Shown: positions 1 to 7,437 of the stretch, one piece after another
Numbering within the stretch: the first letter of the stretch is position 1
Layout: the number at the start of each line of letters is the position of its first letter
Assembly (NCBI GenBank): GCA_038319025.1
Contig: JBBQCW010000004.1
Location: 124,001-188,000 of the forward strand
Direction: 5' to 3'
Source of the DNA: JBBQCW01 sp038319025
GTDB taxonomy: Bacteria > Actinomycetota > Thermoleophilia > Solirubrobacterales > Solirubrobacteraceae
DNA length: 64,000 nt
Program-made: the position numbers and the translations under genes
Notes under the pieces: model-generated
Told to the model about the DNA's origin: nothing
What the model saw: the letters and a program-made list of their open reading frames with translations, nothing else
Database searches by the model: none

Positions 1-2
1 TT

Positions 3-986
3 GCCGGGCTGGTGGTGGTCGGGCTGGCCGGTTCGCTGGCGGCGGTCGGCGATCCGATCTCGACCGTCCAGTCGAAATGGAACCAGTTCACGGACGTGAA
101 CTCAGCGGCCACCGGCGCCACCCGGCTCACGTTCGCGGGTGGGCAGCGGTCAGATCTGTGGCGAGTGTCGCTGCGCGAGTTCAGCCGTGACCCGGTCGCG
201 GGCGTCGGGGCCGGGGGCTATCCGTTCGACTACTACCGTGAGCGGCGCAGCGACCGCAACCTCGACGATCCGCACGGACTCTTCTTCCAGATCGCGGGTG
301 AGTTGGGCGTTGTCGGGCTGCTGCTGTTCGCCATGTTCCTGGTCGGGGTCGCAGCGTCATTGCGGTCGGGCTGGCGAGCCGCCGACGACTCGACCCGGCG
401 AACAGCCTCGGGGCTCGCCGCCGCGGGCGGTGTGCTGCTCGGGCAGCTGAGCGTGGATTGGATGTGGCTGATCCCCGGTGTGACGGGAATCGGCTTGTTC
501 TGCATGGCCGTCTCGGCGTCGCTGATCGTGCGTTCCACGCAGCCCGTGCCAATGCCCGCCCCGCGACCTCGTCTGGCCCTTCGGCTCGTCGTCGCCGGCG
601 GTCTCGTGGCGGCGGCCGCCACGGTCACGGTGGTGTACCTCTCCACGTTCTGGGTCCACGAGGCGCGAGCGCAGCAGGGGCTGTCGGCCGCCCGGCAGCT
701 GTCAGCCGCGCGCCACGCGGCTGAGCTGGACCCGTATTCGGTGACGCCGCTCTACCTGGAGGCCGGTGCTCTGGAGAGCATGGGCAAGCGCGTGGCCGCA
801 CGAAAGGCGTTGCAGGATGCGCTGGACCTGGAGCCCGAGAACTTCGCCACGCTGGGGCTGATCGGTGACCTTGAGGCTCGCGCCGGGCGGCGCGGCGAGG
901 CCGAGCGGTACTACCGGCTGGCGCTGGCGCTCAATCCTTTGGACGTCGGCCTAAGGCGCCTGGCGGCCGGTGGCGGCGAGGGCTGA
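3..986 (+). CDS. O-antigen ligase/polymerase family protein with C-terminal TPRs (5' truncated)
   Basis: The reading frame is already open at base 3, so the gene starts upstream of the window and only about 327 C-terminal residues are visible. The visible part has a periplasmic-loop-like segment with the glycine-rich GVGAGGYPFDYY motif typical of the Wzy_C/O-antigen ligase family. Several hydrophobic helices follow (for example GLLLFAMFLVGVAASL). The last 110 residues contain two TPR-like helix pairs (ELDPYSVTPLYLEAGALE and EPENFATLGLIGDLEARAG). Proteins of this family join or polymerise lipid-linked glycans at the outer face of the membrane. The protein at 49087-51087 has the same membrane-plus-TPR layout and is probably a paralogue. 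Ligase versus polymerase cannot be decided from sequence. The 3' end overlaps the convergent glycosyltransferase gene by 36 bp. Confidence 0.85.
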   Translation, partial: AGLVVVGLAGSLAAVGDPISTVQSKWNQFTDVNSAATGATRLTFAGGQRSDLWRVSLREFSRDPVAGVGAGGYPFDYYRERRSDRNLDDPHGLFFQIAGELGVVGLLLFAMFLVGVAASLRSGWRAADDSTRRTASGLAAAGGVLLGQLSVDWMWLIPGVTGIGLFCMAVSASLIVRSTQPVPMPAPRPRLALRLVVAGGLVAAAATVTVVYLSTFWVHEARAQQGLSAARQLSAARHAAELDPYSVTPLYLEAGALESMGKRVAARKALQDALDLEPENFATLGLIGDLEARAGRRGEAERYYRLALALNPLDVGLRRLAAGGGEG

Positions 987-2174
987 TCCCGCCGACGTCC
1001 GCTCGAGCAGGTCCGCCCACTCCTCGACGATCAGAGCGCGGTCGTGACGGGCGGCAACGGCTGGTCCCGCTGCGCCGAGCGCCACGACCTGCGTCGGATC
1101 CGCCTGTAGTTCGCGCCAGCAGCTCTCCAGAGCCGCCGCATCTTCGGGGAGTACCGCCACGCCGCACCGGGTTTCGGTGATGAGCCGCGTGGCCTCCCCG
1201 GCGGGCGCGCTGACCACTACCCCGCGGCCCGCGGCTATCGCCTCGAAGAGCTTGGTCGGGAGGGCCGCGGCGAACACCGGGCGGTCGAGAAGAGGCACTA
1301 TTGCCATGTCGTGACGGCCATACAAAGCCGGGATGGCCTCACCGGGAACGGTTCCGATCAGCTCAACGTTGTCGGCGCCGGCGGCCGCCTCGTTCAGCGC
1401 GCCTGCCTCGGCGCCGTCGCCGGCGAGAGTCAGCTGAACCACCTCCGGGCCGGCGCGGCGGGCGGCGCGCACCACCGTGTCCAGGCCCTGGGCCAGGCCG
1501 AGGGTTCCCGCGTAGAGAACGCGCAGGGGTCCGTTCGCCGTCGGTGAGATGGGTTCGACGCCGGCGAATCGCTCCACGTCCACCGCCGGACCGATCACCT
1601 GGGCGCGGGCGCCGCGGGCCGCTGCAGCAGCGACCATTCCGGCCACCGGCACGGTGACGGCGGCGGCATGGGCGTAACAGCGGCGTTCCAGCCATTCGGC
1701 GGCGGCGATCGGCGCGCGGCCTTTGAGCGCACCGACAGCGATCGCGCTCTCCGGCCACAGGTCCGAGCAGTTGAGGATCAGCGGAGCGTGTAGTCGCCGG
1801 GCGTACTCCACAGCGCCGGCGGCGGTGAACAGCGGCGGACTCTCCGCGACCACCACGTCGGCCGGGGCTACTCGGTGAGCGACGGCGACGGCGCCGGCCG
1901 CGAACGTCGCGTGGCCGACGAGTCGCCGCACGACCCCTCGGTTCGGCGCCACGTGGACCCAGGTGCGCAGGACGCGCACCTGACCGTCGTTTTCCCGTTG
2001 CGCTCTCTTCACGGTGTACGGCTGTGCGACGATCCCATCGGGGTAGTGTGGAAAGCCGGTGTGCACCGTGACCGTGATTCCCCGCTCCGCGAGTCCGCGC
2101 GCCAGCGCGGAGATCCGCGCCTGCGCGGCGCCGACCTCGGGCGGGTAGTAATGGGTGAGGAACACGACGTGCAT
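951..2174 (-). CDS. GT4-family glycosyltransferase, WbuB-like
   Basis: A GT-B fold retaining glycosyltransferase of about 407 aa, predicted to add a sugar to a lipid-linked glycan at the cytoplasmic face. The N-terminus carries the HYYPPEVGAAQARI motif typical of WbuB/colanic-acid-type GT4 enzymes. The C-terminal nucleotide-sugar site is recognisable as LPTKLFEAIAAGRGVVVSAPAGE (about residues 310-335), with the two glutamates of the EX7E-like motif. I chose the ATG at 2174 because homology begins at MHVVFLTHYYPPE; the frame is open 15 codons further up. It is divergent from, and overlaps by about 24 bp, the methyltransferase start at 2151. The family is secure; donor and acceptor sugars are unknown. 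Confidence 0.9.
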   Translation of the reverse strand: MHVVFLTHYYPPEVGAAQARISALARGLAERGITVTVHTGFPHYPDGIVAQPYTVKRAQRENDGQVRVLRTWVHVAPNRGVVRRLVGHATFAAGAVAVAHRVAPADVVVAESPPLFTAAGAVEYARRLHAPLILNCSDLWPESAIAVGALKGRAPIAAAEWLERRCYAHAAAVTVPVAGMVAAAAARGARAQVIGPAVDVERFAGVEPISPTANGPLRVLYAGTLGLAQGLDTVVRAARRAGPEVVQLTLAGDGAEAGALNEAAAGADNVELIGTVPGEAIPALYGRHDMAIVPLLDRPVFAAALPTKLFEAIAAGRGVVVSAPAGEATRLITETRCGVAVLPEDAAALESCWRELQADPTQVVALGAAGPAVAARHDRALIVEEWADLLERTSAGSALAATGRQAP

Positions 2175-2834
2175 CAGGAGCCATTCAACCGCGCCGGCCG
2201 CCCATCCGCGCGCAAGCAACGTGCATGGGCCGCCGACAACCCCGGAAACGCGGCGCTGCGCACCGAGGCCTATCGGGCCGTGCGTACCCTGGCCGGCCCG
2301 CGCCTGGGCCCCGGTGGCGGACGCGTGCTGGACGCCGGCTGTGGCACCGGGTGGTGGCTACACACGCTGCTCGGCGATGGGCATCCGCCGGCGACGCTGA
2401 CCGGCTGCGATCTGGACTCCGAGCGAGCGCGGGCCGCGGGTGACCGCGCGCCGGGAGCGGCCGTGTCGGCCGCTGACATCCGTGCGCTACCCTACCCGTC
2501 GGCTTCGTTCGATGTCGTCTTGTTCATGACGGTGCTCTCGTCCCTGGCCTCGGCCGGTGACCAGGATGAGGCCCTGCATGAAGCCCGCCGGGTTCTAGCG
2601 CCGGACGGCTGCATGCTGATCTGGGAGCCGCGCGTGCCCACACCGTGGAACCGGTCGACCCGGTTCGTCGGTCGCCGTCGTGTTGAGGCAGCGCTCGGAT
2701 CGCCGGTCTCGTCCCGGTCGCTGACGGTGGTGCCGCCGCTCGCGCGGCGCGTGGCCTCCGCAGACAGTTACGAATCGTTGGCGCGTCGGCGCTCGCTGCA
2801 CACCCACCGGCTTTTGTGCTGGCCTGGTATCTGA
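2151..2834 (+). CDS. Class I SAM-dependent methyltransferase
   Basis: About 227 aa with a standard Rossmann methyltransferase core: motif I VLDAGCGTGWWL near residue 60, an acidic motif II (GCDLDSERA), the motif IV region FDVVLFMTVLSSL and a late strand CMLIWEPRVP. This is the Methyltransf_11/25 type. In this setting it could methylate a sugar or a lipid-linked intermediate, but the substrate is unknown. The start is uncertain: ATG 2151 and GTG 2169 are both in frame, and both overlap the divergent GT gene start at 2174, so the true start may be the later one. The open frame upstream to 1875 is the shadow of the GT gene on the other strand. The cysDNC operon follows on the same strand after about 65 bp. 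Confidence 0.85.
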   Translation: MGEEHDVHQEPFNRAGRPSARKQRAWAADNPGNAALRTEAYRAVRTLAGPRLGPGGGRVLDAGCGTGWWLHTLLGDGHPPATLTGCDLDSERARAAGDRAPGAAVSAADIRALPYPSASFDVVLFMTVLSSLASAGDQDEALHEARRVLAPDGCMLIWEPRVPTPWNRSTRFVGRRRVEAALGSPVSSRSLTVVPPLARRVASADSYESLARRRSLHTHRLLCWPGI

Positions 2835-2885
2835 CGCATGTCGACGCACTTGTGCCGACTGTGGCAAAGCGCTCTGGTACTCGCG

Positions 2886-2891
2886 TATGCT
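2886..2891 (+). promoter_or_regulatory. Putative -10 box for a leaderless cysDNC transcript
   Basis: TATGCT is followed by 8 nt and then GTG 2900, which places the expected transcription start at or within 1-2 nt of the start codon. No Shine-Dalgarno sequence precedes GTG 2900 and no good -35 hexamer is visible. The same arrangement recurs at many genes in this window. Confidence 0.5.
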
Positions 2892-2899
2892 CCCGCGCC

Positions 2900-3814
2900 G
2901 TGTCCGTGATCGTCCCCACGCCATCGCATCTGGATCTGCTCGAGTCCGAGGCGATCCATGTGATGCGCGAGGTGGCCGCTGAGCTGGAGCGCCCGGTGCT
3001 GCTGTTCAGTGGGGGCAAGGACTCAATCGTGCTGGCGCGGATCGCCGAGAAGGCCTTCCGTCCGGCCCGCTTCCCCTTCCCGCTGATGCACATCGACACG
3101 GGAGAGAACTTCGACGAGGTCATCGCCTTTCGTGACGCCATGGTCGAGCGGATGGGCGAGCGGCTGATCGTGGCCTCCGTCCAGGAGTCGATCGATTCCG
3201 GTCGGGTGGTCGAGGAGAAAGGCCCGCGCGCCTCACGTAACCGTCTGCAGACGACGACGCTGCTTGACGCGATCGCCGAGCACAAGTTCGATGCGGCTTT
3301 CGGCGGTGCCCGACGGGATGAGGAGCGCGCCCGCGCGAAGGAGCGCATCTTCAGCTTCCGCGACGACTTCGGTGGCTGGGATCCCAAGAACCAGCGCCCC
3401 GAGCTTTGGTCGCTTTACAACGGCCGCATTCGTCCCGGCGAGCAGGTGCGTGTGTTCCCGCTCTCCAACTGGACCGAGCTCGACATCTGGCGCTACATCC
3501 AACGCGAGCAGCTGGAGCTGCCGTCGATCTACTTCGCCCACGAGCGTGAGGTGTTCGCCCGTGACGGGATGCTTTACGCGGCCGGCCCGTTCACCGAGTT
3601 GCTGCCTGGCGAGGAGCTGACGACGGTGTCCGTGCGCTATCGCACCGTGGGCGACATGTCCTGCACCGGTGCGGTGCGCTCGACGGCCACCGGCCTTGAA
3701 ACCGTGATCGAAGAGATCGCCGCCACGCGGATCACCGAGCGTGGGGAGACACGCGCCGATGACCGCGTCAGCGAGGCGGCTATGGAAGACCGCAAGCGCG
3801 AGGGATATTTCTAG
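2900..3814 (+). CDS. cysD: Sulfate adenylyltransferase subunit 2 (ATP sulfurylase small subunit)
   Basis: CysD (about 304 aa, normal length) makes adenylyl sulfate (APS) from ATP and sulfate, driven by GTP hydrolysis in its partner CysN. It belongs to the PAPS-reductase-like adenine nucleotide alpha-hydrolase family. The PP-loop LLFSGGKDSIVLARIAEKA lies near residues 35-55, and HIDTGENFDEV, NQRPELWSLYNGR and SNWTELDIWRYIQRE are all characteristic. I chose GTG 2900 because homology begins just after it and a TATGCT box sits 8 nt upstream; GTG 2906 is an alternative. The stop overlaps the cysN start by 1 nt (TAGTG), indicating translational coupling. A sulfate-activating operon inside a polysaccharide locus points to glycan sulfation rather than only cysteine synthesis, because no APS/PAPS reductase or sulfite reductase gene lies nearby. 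Confidence 0.96.
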   Translation: MSVIVPTPSHLDLLESEAIHVMREVAAELERPVLLFSGGKDSIVLARIAEKAFRPARFPFPLMHIDTGENFDEVIAFRDAMVERMGERLIVASVQESIDSGRVVEEKGPRASRNRLQTTTLLDAIAEHKFDAAFGGARRDEERARAKERIFSFRDDFGGWDPKNQRPELWSLYNGRIRPGEQVRVFPLSNWTELDIWRYIQREQLELPSIYFAHEREVFARDGMLYAAGPFTELLPGEELTTVSVRYRTVGDMSCTGAVRSTATGLETVIEEIAATRITERGETRADDRVSEAAMEDRKREGYF

Positions 3815-5112
3815 TGTCCGACTTCCCTGACGTCGCCCCGCCCATCGCCGAGCGGACGGTCGAGCTGCTGAGGTTCTCCACCGCCGGCTCGGTCGACGAT
3901 GGCAAGTCCACGTTGATCGGGCGCCTGCTGTTCGACAGCAAGGCGATCTTCACCGACCAGATGGAGCATGTCGTCGAGACCAGCGAGCGTCGTGGTGACG
4001 GGTACGTGAATCTCGCCCTGCTGACGGACGGCCTTCGGGCCGAGCGCGAGCAGGGCATCACCATCGACGTGGCCTACCGCTACTTTGCCACGCCTCGGCG
4101 CACGTTCATCATCGCCGACACCCCGGGGCACGAGCAGTACACGCGCAACATGGTGACCGGGGCATCCACCGCGGATCTGGCCATCGTCCTGGTCGACGCA
4201 CGCAAGGGCATCGTCGAGCAGTCGCGCCGCCACGCCTTCCTGGCGACGCTGCTGCGGATTCCCCACATCGTCGTCGCCGTCAACAAGATGGATCTCGTCG
4301 ATTGGGATGAAGGCGTCTACGACGCGATTGTCGCCGAGTTCACGTCGTTCGCCGCGCGGCTGCAGGTGGCCGATATGACGTTCATCCCTGTGAGCGCTCT
4401 CCTGGGCGACAACGTCGTGGACCGCTCGGAGAACATGCCGTGGTTCGGCGGCGCACCGCTGCTGCACCACCTCGAGCACGTCCATATCGCTTCGGACCGC
4501 AACCTGATCGACCCGCGCTTCCCGGTCCAGTGGGTCGTGCGACCCAACACCGATGCGCATCACGACTACCGTGGCTACGCCGGGCGGGTGGCCAGCGGCG
4601 TCTTCCGCCCCGGCGACGAGGTGATGGTGCTCCCGTCAGGCCGCACCGCGACCATCGCCGCCATCGACACGTTCGACGGCGAACTGGAGGCGGCCGGCCC
4701 CGGCCAGTCGGTGACGCTGCGGCTGGACCGCGACGTCGACGTGTCACGAGGGGATCTCATCAGCCGCCTGGGCAACCATCCCGAGGTGACGCGGTCGATC
4801 GACGCACACGTCTGCTGGATGGCCGACGCACCGCTGCGCCCGGGCGGCCGGTACACGCTCAAGCACACGACCCGCACGGTGCGGGCGATCGTCGACGATC
4901 TGGCCTACCGGATCGACGTGAACACGCTGCGCCGCGACGGTGACGCCCAAGAGCTTGGCCTGAACCAGATCGGGCGGGTGACCCTGCGCACCAGCGCGCC
5001 GCTGATCTGGGATGAATACCGACGCAACCGCACGATGGGGTCGTTCATCCTCATCGATGAAGCAACCAACGACACGGTCGGTGGCGGCATGATTCTGGGG
5101 GAGGGAACATGA
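3814..5112 (+). CDS. cysN: Sulfate adenylyltransferase subunit 1 (GTPase)
   Basis: CysN is the regulatory GTPase subunit of ATP sulfurylase; its GTP hydrolysis drives APS formation by CysD. All translation-factor-type G motifs are present: G1 GSVDDGKSTLIGRLLF (about residues 26-41), G3 DTPGHEQYTRNM (about 103-114) and G4 NKMDLVDW (about 158-165). EF-Tu-like beta-barrel domains follow. At 432 aa it is the stand-alone form, not the CysN-CysC fusion seen in many actinobacteria; CysC is encoded separately just downstream. GTG 3814 overlaps the cysD stop by 1 nt, and the TGA stop overlaps the cysC ATG (ATGA), so the three genes form one coupled operon. Confidence 0.97.
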   Translation: MSDFPDVAPPIAERTVELLRFSTAGSVDDGKSTLIGRLLFDSKAIFTDQMEHVVETSERRGDGYVNLALLTDGLRAEREQGITIDVAYRYFATPRRTFIIADTPGHEQYTRNMVTGASTADLAIVLVDARKGIVEQSRRHAFLATLLRIPHIVVAVNKMDLVDWDEGVYDAIVAEFTSFAARLQVADMTFIPVSALLGDNVVDRSENMPWFGGAPLLHHLEHVHIASDRNLIDPRFPVQWVVRPNTDAHHDYRGYAGRVASGVFRPGDEVMVLPSGRTATIAAIDTFDGELEAAGPGQSVTLRLDRDVDVSRGDLISRLGNHPEVTRSIDAHVCWMADAPLRPGGRYTLKHTTRTVRAIVDDLAYRIDVNTLRRDGDAQELGLNQIGRVTLRTSAPLIWDEYRRNRTMGSFILIDEATNDTVGGGMILGEGT

Positions 5113-5708
5113 GTGACGTCCCGCTCGTAGGACCGCGAAGCGACAATGTTCGGTGGGAGGATGAAGGGGTGACGCGCAAGCGTCGCCGCGCAATGACCGG
5201 GCAGTCGGGGGCCACGGTGTGGCTCACGGGACTGCCGGCCTCGGGCAAGTCCACGTTGGCGGCCGAGGTCGAACGTCGACTGCTTGACGACGGCCGTATG
5301 GCCTACCGCCTCGACGGTGACAACCTTCGACATGGCTTGTGTGGGGATCTGGGCTTCAGCGCCGATGATCGGGCCGAGAACGTGCGGCGTACCGCGGAGG
5401 CCGCGAGGCTGCTGGCCGACGCCGGCGTCGTAGCCGTCGTGTCACTGGTGAGCCCTTACCGCGCCGACCGCGAACGGGCCCGGGCGTTGCATCACGACGC
5501 CGGCCTGCCCTTCATCGAGGTGTGGCTGGACACATCGCTGGCCGTGTGCGAGGAACGAGATCCCAAGGGCCTGTACGCGCGGGCGCGGTCCGGTGAGCTC
5601 AGCGGCATGACCGGTATCGACGATCCATACGAACCGCCGCTCGACGCCGAAGTGGTGTGCGGCGGTTGGGACGATCCCGCCGCCGCTGTGCTCGAGCGCC
5701 TGCGCTGA
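5109..5708 (+). CDS. cysC: Adenylylsulfate kinase (APS kinase)
   Basis: CysC phosphorylates APS to PAPS, the universal sulfate donor for sulfotransferases. The 199-aa protein has the P-loop WLTGLPASGKSTLA (about residues 37-50), the DGDNLRHGL substrate-binding segment, the GFSADDRAENVRR helix, and the conserved DPKGLYARARSG lid and GIDDPYEPP segments. About 30 extra residues precede the core, which starts at GATVWLTGLP. An internal start downstream of the ATGA overlap is therefore possible, but the coupling favours ATG 5109. This completes a PAPS-producing pathway. The only PAPS consumer visible in the window is the sulfotransferase domain encoded at 23097-25934. Confidence 0.96.
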   Translation: MSDVPLVGPRSDNVRWEDEGVTRKRRRAMTGQSGATVWLTGLPASGKSTLAAEVERRLLDDGRMAYRLDGDNLRHGLCGDLGFSADDRAENVRRTAEAARLLADAGVVAVVSLVSPYRADRERARALHHDAGLPFIEVWLDTSLAVCEERDPKGLYARARSGELSGMTGIDDPYEPPLDAEVVCGGWDDPAAAVLERLR

Positions 5709-5717
5709 GCCGCGCGG

Positions 5718-7337
5718 TCAGGCCGACGGGCGTCGCGCGGCGTCGCGCGGCTTGCGCTTCTTGGCCGGCTCTTCGGCCGCGCGTTCGTCGGCGACCTCCT
5801 GCCGGCCGGCGGCCGTCGTGTTGCGGTTGGGCTTGGGGCCGGAACGCTTGACCGGCGCGCCTTTCCGCGGCTCGACCACTTCAGGTTTGGGTTCTTGAGC
5901 TGCAGCGCGCTTGGCTTTGGCGTTGGCGGCGGGAGCGTTCGCAGCCTTCTCGATGGCGGGCAGCTTGGGCGCTGCTGTCTCGGGGGCCTTGGTCGTCTCT
6001 GCTTCAGGCACCGATGCGACGGGCGCCGGTGCCTTGGGCGCTGCTGCCTCGGGTGCCGTCGGCGCCTGCGCCTTCGGCGCGCCCGGGCGCTTGGGCGGGG
6101 TGGCGCGAGGGACGGCGGGGCCGGGCGCTGAGGATCGCGGTGCGGCTGGGGCAGGTGCGGGCGCCGGAGGCGCTTTCGGCGCGACGGCGGCGGGCGCCGG
6201 GGCGGCCGCAGGCCCGGTGCTCCCCGCGGTGCCGCCGCTCAACAGGTCCAGGCAAGCCGCCTCGATGTCCCGGGAGGCGTCGGCCCAGCTGATCGAGTCG
6301 ATGATCCGCTTGCGGCCCAGCACGGCCTTGCTGCGCGCTGCGTCGTAGTGCTCGTACACGAGCCGCATCTGGGTGCGGGCAACCGCGACGTCAGGCTCGT
6401 AGTAGGTCAGGCCGGGCTCGCCGTACGTGCCGCGAAATCCGGAGCCGAAAGAGGCGGTGATGTCCGACGCCAGTCGCTCCACCGTGGGCACCAGATAGGC
6501 GATGTTCTCGTCCAGGTACTCGCCCATGGCCGTGGAAGCCGGGGCAATCACGGGTTTCTCGCACAGCAGGCCTTCGGTAAGCGGCATGCACCAGCCCTCA
6601 CCGCGCGACAGGGTGACGACGGCATCCACCCGGTTGTAGGTGCGACACATCCAGGCCGGGGACATGTTCTGCCCGTACAGGCGAACGTGCCCGAGCGGAC
6701 GGCGCGACTGGAGCTGGTCGATCAGGTGGTTGAACTCTTGACCGCGGCCGGCGCCGGCGCAGTGCAGAGCCAGTTCGACCGGCTCGTCAGGGTCGAACTC
6801 CTCCAAGAACGCCTCGAGCAGCAGGTCGACGCCCTTGCGGAAGGCGTACGAGCCGACAAACAGGAAGGTGAACCGCTCGGACCCTTCGGATCGCCATTGC
6901 GGGAACGGTCGGAAGCGCTCGGAGTCCGAGGACTGGCGGGCGATGTAGACCCGGTCCAGGTAGCGCGCGAACACCTTCCGGTCAAATTCGCCGGGAACGA
7001 TCACGCCGTCGGCCAGTCGCAACGCGTTGACCCACTCGGCGCGCAGATCCCCCAACGCGTTCTGCGTGTACATGAGGGTGGGCTTGTCGAATGCCCGCGT
7101 GGCGTTCGGCGAGCCGATCTGCAGGACCAGATCCACGTCGTCGCCCGGGCGCTCCTGCGTGGGCAGCACCTCGAGCCGTTCACGGACGACCTCGTCGATG
7201 GCCTGCCAGGAGCGGGCGGCTCCGGGAAGGACCATGTCGTGGCCACGATCGGCCAGGCCAAGCGTGATCTGACGACTCAGCTCGCCGTAGCCGCTGAGGT
7301 TCGCGTGGCGCATGCCGTCGCTGATGAAGATCTTCAT
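5718..7337 (-). CDS. Glycosyltransferase with long Ala/Pro/Lys-rich C-terminal tail
   Basis: The first roughly 385 residues form a GT-B glycosyltransferase. MKIFISDGMRHANLSGYGEL starts the N-terminal Rossmann domain, FLFVGSYAFRKGVDLLLEAF is the typical linker/donor-domain strand, and TLSRGEGWCMPLTEGLLCEK is the EX7E-like nucleotide-sugar site. The remaining 150 residues are low-complexity, dominated by Ala, Pro and Lys (PAPAAVAPKAPPAPAPAPAA) and ending in a basic stretch. They are predicted to be disordered and could tether the enzyme to membrane or partners. The gene sits 100 bp downstream of the 1202-aa GT gene on the same strand. A weak TAGCGT box near 7368-7373 (minus strand) might give it its own promoter. 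Sugar specificity is unknown. Confidence 0.88.
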   Translation of the reverse strand: MKIFISDGMRHANLSGYGELSRQITLGLADRGHDMVLPGAARSWQAIDEVVRERLEVLPTQERPGDDVDLVLQIGSPNATRAFDKPTLMYTQNALGDLRAEWVNALRLADGVIVPGEFDRKVFARYLDRVYIARQSSDSERFRPFPQWRSEGSERFTFLFVGSYAFRKGVDLLLEAFLEEFDPDEPVELALHCAGAGRGQEFNHLIDQLQSRRPLGHVRLYGQNMSPAWMCRTYNRVDAVVTLSRGEGWCMPLTEGLLCEKPVIAPASTAMGEYLDENIAYLVPTVERLASDITASFGSGFRGTYGEPGLTYYEPDVAVARTQMRLVYEHYDAARSKAVLGRKRIIDSISWADASRDIEAACLDLLSGGTAGSTGPAAAPAPAAVAPKAPPAPAPAPAAPRSSAPGPAVPRATPPKRPGAPKAQAPTAPEAAAPKAPAPVASVPEAETTKAPETAAPKLPAIEKAANAPAANAKAKRAAAQEPKPEVVEPRKGAPVKRSGPKPNRNTTAAGRQEVADERAAEEPAKKRKPRDAARRPSA

Positions 7338-7437
7338 CGGGTCGTGAACATCCTGGACACGGACCTGACGCTACCGGACCGGGCGCGCCCTTTGATGCCT
7401 CCTTGCTGCGACACGGCGTCGCGGAACTACGGGTGGG